NCBI GenBank assembly: GCA_012932295.1
Contig: JAAONU010000011.1
Span: 39,059,951-39,123,950 of the forward strand
Source: Cyclina sinensis
Lineage: Eukaryota; Mollusca; Bivalvia; Venerida; Veneridae
Reading direction: 5' to 3'
DNA length: 64,000 bases
The translations under genes were made by a program, and so were the position numbers. Positions 56,201 to 64,000 of this stretch are shown piece after piece. Numbering within the stretch: the stretch's first letter is position 1; each line of letters starts with the position of its first letter. The notes under the pieces are model-generated. The model ran no database searches. It saw only the letters and a list, made by a program, of their open reading frames with translations, and was not told where the DNA came from.

Positions 56201-59179
56201 ATTAATTGGAAATCATTTTGCTTTTCAAGGTCACTGTGACCTTGGCCTTTGACCTGGTAACCTGAAAAACTTAAAGGGTCATCGACTAGTCTTGACCAAC
56301 CTACACACTAAGTTTGAAGAACCTGGGAGCAATAGTTCCACAGTTATTGATTGGAAACCGTTTTGCTGTTCAAAGTCATTCTGACCTTGACCTTTGACCT
56401 GGTGATGAAAAAAATTATTAGGGTCATTTTCTAGTCATTAACAACCTACATACTAAGATTGAACGACCTTGGACCAGGGATTCTATAGTTATTATTTGGA
56501 AACTGTTTTGCTTTTCAAGGACACTCTGACCTTGATTTTGACCTGGTGACTTGAAAAACTATAGGAGTCATCTAATGGTCATGATCAACCTACACACTAA
56601 GTATGAAGAACCAGGGACCAAGCCTTCTATAGTTATTAATCAGAAAGTGGTTTGCTTTTCAAGCTCACTGTGACCTTGACCTTTGATCTGTTGACCTGAA
56701 AAACTGCAGGCGTCATCTACTAGTTGTTATCAACCAACAAACTAAGTTTGAACAACCTGGAACCAAGGGTTCTATAGTTATTAATTGAAAACTATTTTGC
56801 TCTTCAAGATCACTGTGACCTTGACCTTTGATGTGGCAATCTGAAAAACTATAGTGGTCACCTACTGGTCATGAAAAATCTACATACTAAGTTTATACAA
56901 CCTGGGACCAAAGGTTCTTTAGTTATTGATACAATCGATACAATACCGTTTTGCCATTCTAGGTAACTGTGACCTTGACCTTTGACCTGATGATGTAAAA
57001 ACCCACTGGGGTCATCTACTAGTCATGACCAACCTACATACTAAGTTTCAACAATCTGGGACCAAGGGTTCTATAGTTATTGATAAGAGACTGTTTTGCC
57101 CTTCAAGGTCACAGTGACCTTGACCTTTGACTTGATAATGTAAAAAAACTTTTGAGTCATCCACTTGTTAGGGCCAACCTATAAACTAAGTTTTAACAAC
57201 CTGGGACCAAGGGTTCTATAGTAATTGATCAGAAACTGTTTTGCTCTTCAAGGTCACTTTGACCTTGACCTTTGACCTGGTGATCTGAAAAAGCTATAAT
57301 GGTTATCTACTGGTCATGACCAACCTATAAACTAAGATTGAACAACCTGGGACCAAGCATTCTATAGTTATTGATCGGAAACCATTTTGCTATATAAGAT
57401 CACTGTGACCTTGACCTTTAACCTGGTGATCTGAAAAACCATGGGGGTCATTTACTGGTCATGACCAACCTACAGACCAAGTCTGAGGAAGGTTGCTCCA
57501 AGGGTTCTCTAGATATTGATCAGAAACCAAAGTGTCTAATGACTGACCAACCAAAATTTGCAAAACAATATACCCCCTCATCTTCGATGGGGGCCATAAA
57601 ATTGTTTGATGACACCCAAAACAAAACTTGACCTAGATATTCTTACCATAAATCTGTATACAAAATTTCATTTTGGTATGTGCAATCTCTGCGAAGAAAA
57701 TGAACGGAAACTGCAAATAATCGGAATTTTTCTAAGTCCAAGGGGCATAACTTTGTCAAAAATTGCTCGATAAAACCAAAAACAGAACATGACCTAGATA
57801 TTCTTATGATAAATCTGAATACCAAATTTTATTTCAATACTTTCAACTTTTGCAAAGAAAATAAATGGAAACTGCAAATGATTGGAATTTTTGTAAGTCC
57901 AAGGGGCATAACTCTGTCAAAAATTCTTCGATCATACCCAAAACAGAACTTGACTTAGATATTATTATGATCAATCAATAAACTAAATTTCATTTCGGTA
58001 TGTGCAATCTCTGTGAAGAAAATGAACAGAAACTGCAAATAATTGGAATTTTCTAAGTCAAAGGGGCATAATTTTGTCAAAAATTGCTCTATGGCACCCA
58101 AAACAGAACCTGATCTAGATATTCTTATGATAAATCTGTATACTAAATTTCATTTCAGTATGTGCAATCTCTGCGAAGAAAATGGAAACTGCAAATAATA
58201 AGAATTTTTCTAAAAAGGGGCATAACTCTGTCAAAAACTGCTCGATCAAACCCAAAACAAAACTTGACATAGATACTCTTATGATAAAGCTGTATACCAA
58301 ATTTCATTTCAGTTTGTGCAACCTCTGCAAAGAAAATGAACGGAAACTTGGTGGACATACAGACCGACCGACCGACTGACAGACAGACAGCAGCAAAGCA
58401 ATATGCCCCCCCCCCTTTTTCAAAGGGGGGCATAAAAATCATTGAACTGAAACAGGCTGCTAATATGCACAGCTCCTTTTGGCAGTGAAGCTTCCTATGA
58501 AGTTTTAGTAAATTCAAGCCAGTGGTTGTTGAGAAATTGTTTGGATAAATTTCGGGATGGATGGACAGAAGGACGGACGGACAAGGTGGCGCCTATATGC
58601 ATCCCCATTAAAAAATAAAAATCATGCCTACGATTTGTTTTGAAATATTAAGAATGTTCTTGGATGTCTATTTAAAAGGACCAGACAGTTTAACATAAGG
58701 GCATGAAAAAGGAGTTAATGAGTTATTGGATTTGAAAATGCTGAATAGACAGCTAGCTGAAATGAAGAATCGCAGCTTGAAACTTCACAAAAAAAACTGT
58801 CTATGTTCCTTTGGGTAAATATCAAGTTTTCTAGAAATTTAGATCAAATCACCAACTCTTGCACAGCATTAATATTTAATATTTCCATTAAAACAAAAAA
58901 GAAAATACCTATTTCATTCCAAATCTGACCCAGACATGTATGAATTTCTATTCTTAAAATAGTGTTTATCTTGGAGGTGACATACCCAGTATTTTTGTCT
59001 GTTCTTGACTTCAAAGCAAAGAACATGAAACAGATCCCTGCCAACAGACCTACTATGATCATTCCAAATACACCAAAGTAGATTGGAAAGTCACAGTTTG
59101 AGTCAGTGCTCCCTGTTATGTAGATCCTACTTCCCAAGTGGACATCAGCATACAAAATGCATAGGCCATCAAAGTTTGT
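44260..59179 (-). CDS. TMEM179B: TMEM179/TMEM179B-family membrane protein, 4 coding exons, 5' exon missing
   Basis: Predicted four-pass membrane protein of a little-studied family. Exons (minus strand) are 59179-58986, 47131-46994, 45252-45174 and 44379-44260; GT-AG borders and phases fit, giving 176 aa plus stop TGA 44262-44260. Family usual length is about 220-235 aa, so 30-50 N-terminal residues with the first membrane segment are missing. Visible segments: an extracellular-type loop TNFDGLCILYAD...DSNCDFP; membrane helix IYFGVFGMIIVGLLAGICF; helix NCILAVFTLVAACILSVGF followed by FCDGVKD and an SC...ENETFNGST loop with N-glycosylation sequons; helix AGAWIGFLLYVGQSAVGIAQ; and a basic tail LRNRRLAQQKARR. 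It resembles both TMEM179 and TMEM179B, slightly nearer TMEM179B by eye. The 11.9-kb intron after the first exon seen here is full of repeat elements and a dead transposase. The first exon is either unrecognised in 59200-64000 or beyond the window. Confidence 0.83.
44475..44600 (+). repeat. dispersed repeat with 11-bp perfect hairpin
   Basis: GATCAGACTGC (44559-44569) and GCAGTCTGATC (44578-44588) form a perfect inverted repeat with an 8-base loop. The flanks GGCAAATAGTG and GGTCTGCACTGATC recur at 28610-28745. Intergenic, just beyond the TMEM179-like 3' exon. Confidence 0.7.
45429..45634. mobile_element. short hAT-like MITE, 206 bp
   Basis: The ends are CAGGGGCATAGCT on the left and, read inward, CAGTGGCGTAGCT on the right: 11 of 13 matching. 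CAG-start inverted repeats of this kind are seen in hAT MITEs. No convincing 8-bp target duplication is visible, so the assignment is tentative. It lies in the intron between the TMEM179-like exons at 47131 and 45252. Confidence 0.6.
46018..46870 (+). mobile_element. tandem-unit element, about 4-5 units of 155-160 bp
   Basis: Units carry GACAAGGTCTATAATCAACA, GTGACCTTGACCTTTGAGCT, TGCCAAGGTATTTTAAA and CCTTCCATGCATGG. The left flank matches 7885-8040 (CHP1 intron 6). It ends with GATAGACGGAGGGACATAAA. It is in an intron of the TMEM179-like gene. Confidence 0.78.
47205..47300 (-). mobile_element. solo AACAAGAG end with hairpin
   Basis: AACAAGAGAACCAAATGGTTCTGGGTCG: the terminal signature (47205-47212) overlaps a hairpin AGAACCA-AA-TGGTTCT and leads to GCTCTCCTG, a changed CTCACCTG. 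Tandem units typical of complete elements are not recognised beyond it. Confidence 0.6.
48094..49130 (+). pseudogene. Tc1/mariner-family transposase remnant
   Basis: Reads MPHLSEESRSCAVGMLEAG at 48094 and then, through several stops and frameshifts, the Tc1-type helix-turn-helix and catalytic domain: QYRIVSPRPAVSPVPTQRYY (about 48400-48455), RQWGKILFKEESLVHIDGSD (about 48500-48556), GGITKGSRTPLF, VVFQHDNAHPHVAH (48768-48809) and NPNPIEHI then a stop at 48897-48899. The second Asp and the Glu are 34 residues apart, a DD34E layout. The first catalytic Asp is Glu here (FKEES instead of F-D-E-S). Segment 48160-48390 is badly scrambled. No terminal inverted repeats were found. Inactive. It lies in the large intron of the TMEM179-like gene. 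Confidence 0.88.
49260..50545. repeat. tandem array, about 8-9 units of 146 bp
   Basis: GGGCAATAACT recurs near 49330, 49475, 49619, 49766, 49912, 50058, 50205 and 50351. Each unit also has GAAGATGGAGTTAT, CTGCACTTCC and GAATTCCAACCA. The units near 49912 and 50058 are almost identical over about 140 bp. The array ends in GACCGACCGACCCCTTGCCCGCCCGCC (about 50490-50517). Confidence 0.88.
50716..51400 (-). mobile_element. degraded tandem-unit element with AACAAGAG end
   Basis: AACAAGAGCCATGAAGG (50716) starts the block. Units near 50940 and 51185 share AGGTCTACTA, GCTTCATGCAAAG-like text and GTGGTTTCAGACAAGA, relating it to the TTGGTAGAGGTCCA family. The far end is not clear. Confidence 0.55.
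51439..52734 (-). mobile_element. complete tandem-unit element, AATCCCCCCACC ends
   Basis: On the plus strand: AACAAGAG (51439-51446), hairpin CCATGT-TAC-ACATGG, then AATCCCCCCACCGGG. About seven units of 155-165 bp follow, with AAGTTTGAAGAAAATCCCTC, CTTTTGGAGTTATGC, GGAATAACTCTAAAAGTAGG and TTCTTGCACACTGCACTTCC. The far end has GGTGGGGGGGGGATG then an A-run. The ATCCCCCCACC/GGTGGGGGGGAT pair is the inverted subterminal repeat. Confidence 0.8.
52740..53530. other. intron DNA, nothing recognised
   Basis: AT-rich intronic sequence of the TMEM179-like gene without a repeat unit, exon or RNA gene that I can support. Confidence 0.4.
53535..54165 (-). mobile_element. diverged tandem units, about 3 copies
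   Basis: Units of roughly 180-220 bp with CAGATTTTGTCTGG-GCATATCTT, CACAAATGTTCACCATCAT, GCGCGCA/TCGCACGCAAAATTCAGGT and AAGGTCAAGGTCACAC. Left flank GTTTGAAAAACGGGATGCATAA. Related fragments at 29850-30770. Confidence 0.65.
54185..55540 (+). mobile_element. GGGGCATAACTTTGTG-family element, left segment (near-copy of 35470-36097)
   Basis: The first 250 bases match 35485-35720 closely (ACACATGTTCAACAAATGC, TTTGGAGTTATAGTCTGGAC, GTAGGTAAGGAAGAGTTATG). Units of about 145-150 bp with GGCATAACTTTGTAAAAAATCACTGAACTGGAACATG and GAATTCCAGTCAATGGTTGC follow. It stops at CTCTGTG (55540), where the next element begins, and continues at 58433. Confidence 0.82.
55541..57600 (-). mobile_element. tandem-unit element, GGGGGCATA family, about 13 units
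   Basis: On the plus strand it starts AACAAGAGATGTTTGTAAAACAT then TTATGCCCCCC. Units of about 150 bp follow, with CAAGGTCACTGTGACCTTGACC, CTGAAAAACTATAGGGGTCATC, GACCAACCTACATACTAAG and TTCTATAGTTATTGAT. The right end is a TATACCCCCTC...GATGGGGGCCATA hairpin. Exact GGTCACNGTGACC palindromes occur at 55808, 56229 and 57107. It is the reverse orientation of 25900-28226. Confidence 0.87.
57600..58437 (-). mobile_element. tandem units of about 159 bp with GGGGGGCATA end
   Basis: Five units carry ACTTGACCTAGATATTCTTA (57625, 57785, 57945, 58103, 58260), AAATTTCATTTCGGTATGTGC, GAAGAAAATGAACGGAAACTGC and AAGGGGCATAACTCTGTC. The array ends in GACCGACCGACC, ATATGCCCCCCCCCC and CAAAGGGGGGCATA, a hairpin like the one at 57570-57600. 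With 55541-57600 it forms one compound insertion inside the GGGGCATAACTTTGTG element. Confidence 0.8.
58438..58616 (+). mobile_element. right end of the interrupted GGGGCATAACTTTGTG-family element
   Basis: It resumes with ATCATTGAACTGAAACAGGC and carries CTCCTTTTGGCAGTGAAGC, GGACGGACGGAC and GCGCCTATATGCATCCCCATT, matching the end at 40340-40550. Confidence 0.75.
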
Positions 59180-59616
59180 CTGAAAAATACATAATAAGGA
59201 TGAATCTTATATTGGCAGGATCAATATAAAAGCTCCGATGTCAATAACATCCTCCTGAAATTCAAAAGGTCGAAGAAATCATCTACAACACAAGCAAATT
59301 CTTTGAACTTAAATCTGCCACCATAAATGGTCTTAGTATTGTGTCATGTGATTTTAAAAATAAACTCCTTCTCAATACAAATGCCTGGTTTTGTAAAAAA
59401 AAAAAAACAGCTCCAAACTATGTAGTTAAGAATTGTTTTATGAGAATGAAATAAGTTGGATCATGAAATATTCTATATTAGATTATAATCGTTAACCCCT
59501 CCATCTATAGCAGATGACCACTATACCAATTCACATGCTTATCTAAGCATTATCTAGGCTTTACGGATTGAGAAAGTATTTTTTACCTGTTTTTCTAATA
59601 TACGATAACTCTATAA

Positions 59617-61271
59617 TCAAGAGGGCCATGATGGCCCTAGATTGCTCACCTGAGTATTTTGGCTGTAGGTTTGCAGTTAAGCAGTATTTCATGTTTTAAT
59701 TGAAAATATGTAAGTAATGTAAATATGAATATGTAAATATGTAAAATATCAGTCAATAAATAAAGGCTCTTTGACAGAAAGTAGAAATATCTAGCATAAG
59801 CTATGCTGACCTTGACCTTGATCGAGTGACCTTAAACCCTACCCACGGGTAGAGGTCCATGCAAGGATCCTATAAACCGAATATCAAAGATATTGGTCTT
59901 TAAATGAAAGCTGTATGAGGTACAAAATTTAAACCTAGTTTTAGCCTTGGTGACCTTAAACCTAATCTAATTATTCGAAAAAGCTTGATAAAGCTTGCTT
60001 CATGCCAAATTTTAAAATTCTAGGCTTTGTGGTTTCAGACATGAAGATTTTTTAAAGATTTTCTTCTATACTGCTATTTAAAACTTGTGACCCCTCGGGA
60101 GGGGCCAATAGTGACCCCAGGAAAAATTTTCTAACATACTTGAGAGACGTCCTCCAGACATTGCTACATACCAAATCGTAAGGCTCAGGGCCTTGTAGTT
60201 TCATACAAGAAGATTTTTCAAGGTTTACCCTATATGAACTTATGTAAAAATCAGTTGACTCCCAGTGGGGCCAAATTTGACCCCAGAGGTATAATTTCAA
60301 ATAACTTGGTTGAGGTTTACAAGACCTTGCTACACACCGAATCTTAAGGATCAGGGCCTTGCGGTTTTAGACAAGAAAATTTTCAAAGTTTTCCCTGTGT
60401 AAAATCAATCGACCCCTGGGGCGCAGCCAAATTTGACCCCAGAGGCATAATTTGAACAAACTTGGTAGAGGTCCACTAGACAATGCTACATACCAAATCT
60501 TAAGGCTCAGGGCCTTGTGGTTTCAGACAAGAAGATTTTTGAAGTTTCACTATATAAGCCTATGTAAAATCCATTGACCCCTGGGACAGGGCCAAATTTG
60601 ACCCCAGGGGCATAATTTGAACAAACTTGATAGAGGTCCACTAGACAATGCTACATACCAAATCTTAAGGCTCAGGGCCTTGTGGTTTCAGACATAAAGA
60701 TTTTTAAAGTTTCACTATGTTAAATAAGTTGACCCCTGTGGCGGGGCCAAATTTGACCCCAGGGGCATAATTTGAACAAACTTGGTAGAAGTCCACTAGA
60801 CAATGCTACACACCGTATTTTAAGGCTCAGGGCCTTGTGGTTTCAGACAAGAAGATTTTTAAAGTTTCACTATATAAGCCTATGTAAAATCAATTGACCC
60901 CTGAGGTGGGGCCAAATTTGACCCAAGGGGCATAATTTGAACAAACTTGATAGAGGATCACTAGACAATCAAATGCTATATACTAAATCTTAAGGCTCAG
61001 GGCCTTGTGGTTTCAGACAAGAAGAATTTCAAAGTTTTTCCCTTCAATTGCCATAGCAACCAGAGTTCTTGATGAAATTGAATTCTTTGAACAACTTAAT
61101 GGTAGAGCTTTATGCAAGGAACATTCCTGCAAAGTTTCAACAAATTTGGCCAAGTGGTTTAGGAGGAGAAGTTGTTTAAAGAAATTGACGCACGAACGGA
61201 CGGACGCACGGACGATGGTCGACGGACCATCACAAAAGCTCACCTTGAGGACATTGTCCTCAGGTAAGCTA
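59617..61271 (-). mobile_element. complete tandem-unit element, CTCACCTGAG ends
   Basis: On the plus strand it starts TCAAGAGGGCCATGATGGCCCT and TGCTCACCTGAG, then TTTTGGCTGTAGGTTTGC. Five to six units of about 160 bp follow, with TTGAACAAACTTGGTAGAGG, AGGCTCAGGGCCTTGTGGTT and TCAGACAAGAAGATTTTT. It ends in GGACGGACGCACGGAC and the hairpin 61238-61271 (AGCTCACCTTGAGGACA/TTGTCCTCAGGTAAGCT) followed by an A-run. The left end matches in reverse the 3' end of 21823-23630, yet the units differ. It begins about 435 bases upstream, in gene direction, of the TMEM179-like exon at 59179. A further end fragment (GAGAGCCATGATGGCT...GCTCACCTGAG) is at 61276-61312. Confidence 0.85.
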
Positions 61272-61321
61272 AAAAGAGAGCCATGATGGCTTTATATGGC
61301 TCACCTGAGTACCATCAATTT

Positions 61322-62154
61322 AACAAGAAACGCCTCAATGCGACGAAACCAGGTTTTCAATGACCAAGTATTGATGTGACAGGAATTTGGAATGAAACAT
61401 GGCAGTGAAGAAAAAATGATATGCTGTTATTTTGGTTGCATGCAGATAGTGCTCTATGTAGGGTTAGTAGAAATCCATATAGGTTTAGTACAAAGGAAAT
61501 GGTGAAACACTGCAAAAAATAAATGATTGGGAAAAGTGGTTGATGAAACAAATCAATTATTGGGCTTGTCCCTGACCCTATACAGACATATAGGGGGTCA
61601 GTAATTTCAGTCCCATTTTTGCCCCATATGCAAATTACTGATCCATACATGTTCATGTAGTGGCAGGAACAAACCCAGCTAGTAATTCTTAATAATAATT
61701 CATGTACCGTATTGATAAACTTTGTAAATTATATGGCTGCCCATACTATCTTGTGGTCACTCAATAGGTCTCAGCAAACTGAAGTAATTACGTGGAAACT
61801 GAATTTCTATTTTTAGACACAGTGACCTTGACCTTGATCACAGACATCTGGGTAGCAATCCCAAGTTGCCTCTTGATATAAGCTACCCACACACCAAGTT
61901 TGGCGTCAATAGGCCAAAGCAAACTCAAGTTATTAAGCAGAAACTGAATTTCTATTTTTGGCAACAATGACTTTGACCTTAATCACAGATACCTGGGTAG
62001 CAATCCCATGATGCCTCTTGAAGCTACCCACACACCAAGTTTGGCATCAATAGGCCAAAGCAAACTCAAATTATTGAGCGGAAACCAACAGTTGACGCCC
62101 GCCCGCCTGTCAACTTCAGCATTACAATAACCGGTTTTCATTGAAAACCTGGTT
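61322..62154 (-). mobile_element. element with AACCAGGTTTTCAATGA inverted ends
   Basis: Left end AACAAGAAACGCC, then AACCAGGTTTTCAATGA (near 61349). Right end GGTTTTCATTGAAAACCTGGTT (62133-62154) followed by an A-run. The interior has two to three units of about 150 bp (CAGACATCTGGGTAGCAATCC, ACACACCAAGTTTGGCGTCAATAGG). The terminal plan is that of the other elements, with AACAAGAA instead of AACAAGAG. Confidence 0.75.
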
Positions 62155-62199
62155 AAAAAAGGAATCAACGTAGGTTAACCCAATGTTGAAGCTGAATCT

Positions 62200-62620
62200 A
62201 AATGTGAAATTTTATATCTAGTCCAAATTTTAAAGACACATAGCTTCAAACACAGTAAGTAGGTACAAGATCAATGTCAGCCAAGGTCAAATTTTTAGCA
62301 TCCCTTAGTCAAGAACAATTTTGAACCCAGGGACATGATTTGAACATGCAATCTTGGTAGAGATAAACTACACAATGCTACAAAACAAATTCTAGACTCT
62401 AGGCTATGCAGTTTCAGGAAGTTTTTCTTATACAAGTCTTTGTAAATCAACTGACCCTTTAGGCGGGGTCAATTTTGATCTCAGGGACAAAATTTTAATG
62501 CCGTGATAGAGGTTAATTAGAGGATGTCTTAGCTTTGGGACCTAGTGGTTGTAGAAAAGAAGATTTATAAAGTTTTCATTTTTACTGCCATAGCAACCAG
62601 AGTTCAGCTAGCAAAAAAAC
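62200..62620 (+). repeat. diverged fragment of the TTGGTAGAGGTCCA unit family
   Basis: TTTGAACATGCAATCTTGGTAGAG, GGCGGGGTCAATTTTGAT and CATAGCAACCAGAGTTC correspond to blocks in 59617-61271 at clearly lower similarity. No ends are visible. Confidence 0.55.
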
Positions 62621-62917
62621 ATTCCTGGGAAATCTATTTTCTTTCCTTTTCCCATATACAAGTCTTGTATGGAAATCAATCAAAATTCTGGTGTAACTGA
62701 TTTCACTGAAACAAACTTTGTGCTCGAAACTCTCGTACTGAAGAAACATAATTGTATTGAGTGACATGATTAAGTTTTCCCTTTATATACACATGTAATA
62801 GTACATGTATATGCCTTATATATTGTCTAGAACATCAATCAAAAGGCTATAACTCTGGTGTTACCTCATCTGATTGGAACAAACATTGTGCCGGCACCAT
62901 CACGTACCAGTGATACT

Positions 62918-62966
62918 AGTCCAACTAATCAGACTTGTCGAAGAGACACCGAGAAAATTTTTGGTC
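62918..62966 (+). repeat. dispersed repeat copy, pair of 14704-14752
   Basis: TCCAACTAATCAGACTTGTC followed by GAAGAGACACCGAGAAAATTTTT. See the partner in CHP1 intron 1. Family unknown. Confidence 0.65.
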
Positions 62967-63235
62967 AAAATGTCAATGCCAAATAATGAAATTATTTGGA
63001 CAATAACCGACTTGTTCTTCAGCTAAAGCAAGGCTGCATATACAATGCAGTTATGGCATGGAACATCAGGAATATACACTGTTTTTGTAGTATTAGGTTA
63101 ATTCTGATTCCTGAACAGCATGATTTTACATACATATTCATGAATTAATTGTACAGTCTGTTAAATTAAACCGCAACTTGCCTTGTGTATTTGATCAGTC
63201 TTCAAAATTTATTTGTAGATAGCACAATTGTGTAT

Positions 63236-63857
63236 GGCCCAGTCACACCGCTCAAACTTTGTTGGAGCGTTCATTGAACGGTAGGGAGAGGGGACCGAAT
63301 TTCGACAACGCTCGTCTCCGCACACAAAATGGGAAAAAAATCGAAATCACGGGCGTCGCCTTTGCGCCGCACCGCTGAAGCCGGTGTTGCTATAGCGTTG
63401 GCTAAACAGTAGCAAGCAGTAGCGAACATTGGTTTAGCGGTGAAGCAAGCGTTTATAGTGTGGCGTTCTGCGCATGCAGGTGTTTGCTCGGCGGGAGTTT
63501 AAAGTTGGTTTAGCGGCATACCGCTTTTGACTACGGGGCTGAACGGATCGCTTTGATATGGGCTCCTGGTCCATTTCTCCCTGTATTTATAGCCAAATTC
63601 TGGTCCCGCTCTGACACCTCCATACCAACGCCAAACCAAAGTTCATCACCGCAATGGATCGCTGCTTCAACGCCAGACACCGTTCCAGCAATCCCGTTTC
63701 TGCTCTTAAAACGCTTACAACCGCTCCACCAAAGTTTGTGCAATGTTTAATCACCGCCCGGGCAAAGCTGGCGAAGCAGCGGTGGTCCAGCGTTCAAGAT
63801 TTCTGCATTGGCCTAGCGGACCAAAGCGTCCATGAACTTGCGTCTAGCGGTGACTGG
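63236..63857. mobile_element. GC-rich MITE-like element, about 620 bp
   Basis: The ends are inverted: TGGCCCAGTCACACCGCT on the left and, read inward, TGCCCAGTCACCGCT on the right. The interior is much richer in G+C and CpG than its surroundings, with many scattered AGCGG/CCGCT and GAGCGTT words on both strands. Open frames here overlap on both strands and resemble no protein I know. Superfamily and target duplication are not resolved. Similar words (CCGGAGCGG, CTCCTCACCGCTCG) continue to about 63960, so a second copy or a wider element is possible. Confidence 0.6.
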
Positions 63858-64000
63858 GCATTGTTGGAGCTGGTGTGAACTTTGCCGGAGCGGAAAATTG
63901 CCTGCTCCTCACCGCTCGTAATATTTTGTGCAGCTCAAAACTTTCGGAGCAGTAGGAGGGGCCATTAGCAGTGGCCGAGTGTATACGGCATTGCCTTAAC

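Noticed and set aside
61357..61656. Hydrophobic minus-strand open frame as first exon of the TMEM179-like gene
   Set aside because: It lies in the element 61322-62154, shows no similarity to the family N-terminus and has no donor in the right phase that I could identify.
63531..63878. Open frames on both strands in the GC-rich block
   Set aside because: They overlap each other on opposite strands inside an inverted-repeat-bounded element and resemble no protein; high G+C alone keeps frames open.

Overview
This window looks like nuclear DNA from an invertebrate animal, most likely a bivalve mollusc. The genes are intron-rich, the DNA is AT-rich, and about half of the window is made of tandem-unit repeat elements whose ends (for example AGCTCACCTGAGC and a hairpin AGGGCCATNATGGCCCT) I associate from memory with bivalve genomes. 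The clade is inferred; no marker gene proves it.

Three host genes can be assembled exon by exon. (1) CHP1, calcineurin B homologous protein, minus strand, seven coding exons from 16189 down to 5863, 190 aa, complete. (2) NDUFAF1 (CIA30), the mitochondrial complex I assembly factor, plus strand, three coding exons 23936-29038, 331 aa, complete. (3) A TMEM179/TMEM179B-family membrane protein, minus strand, four coding exons between 59179 and 44260; its first coding exon was not found. CHP1 and NDUFAF1 are divergently transcribed; NDUFAF1 and the TMEM179-like gene converge. The three proteins share no obvious pathway. From memory, CHP1 and NDUFAF1 are also near neighbours on human chromosome 15q15, so the pair may be an old linkage.

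Layout. 1-2150: repeat fragments and a 38-bp minisatellite. 2160-5862: AT-rich DNA beyond CHP1, probably including its 3'UTR. 5863-16213: CHP1, with a tRNA-Ser-derived SINE flanked by an 11-bp duplication, a 29-bp repeat and a 53-bp satellite in its introns. 16214-23857: divergent intergenic region with a hAT-like MITE, a 5'-truncated LINE and three tandem-unit elements. 23858-29245: NDUFAF1, with a nested pair of elements in its second intron. 29246-44259: intergenic and repeat-dominated, with nested elements and a second truncated LINE. 44260-59179: TMEM179-like gene, with a dead Tc1 transposase and many arrays in its introns. 59180-64000: more elements and a GC-rich MITE at the right edge.

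The main unexpected pattern is architectural. Elements with unrelated internal tandem units share one plan: a T-run before the 5' end, a subterminal inverted repeat, tandem units of about 145-165 bp, the inverted partner, a short hairpin, and a terminal CTCTTGTT (AACAAGAG on the other strand). Two insertions can be read against intact copies of the target and show no clear target-site duplication. This fits non-autonomous Helentron-like (Helitron superfamily) elements. No Rep/helicase gene is present in the window. One unit family also carries many exact GGTCAnnnTGACC palindromes.
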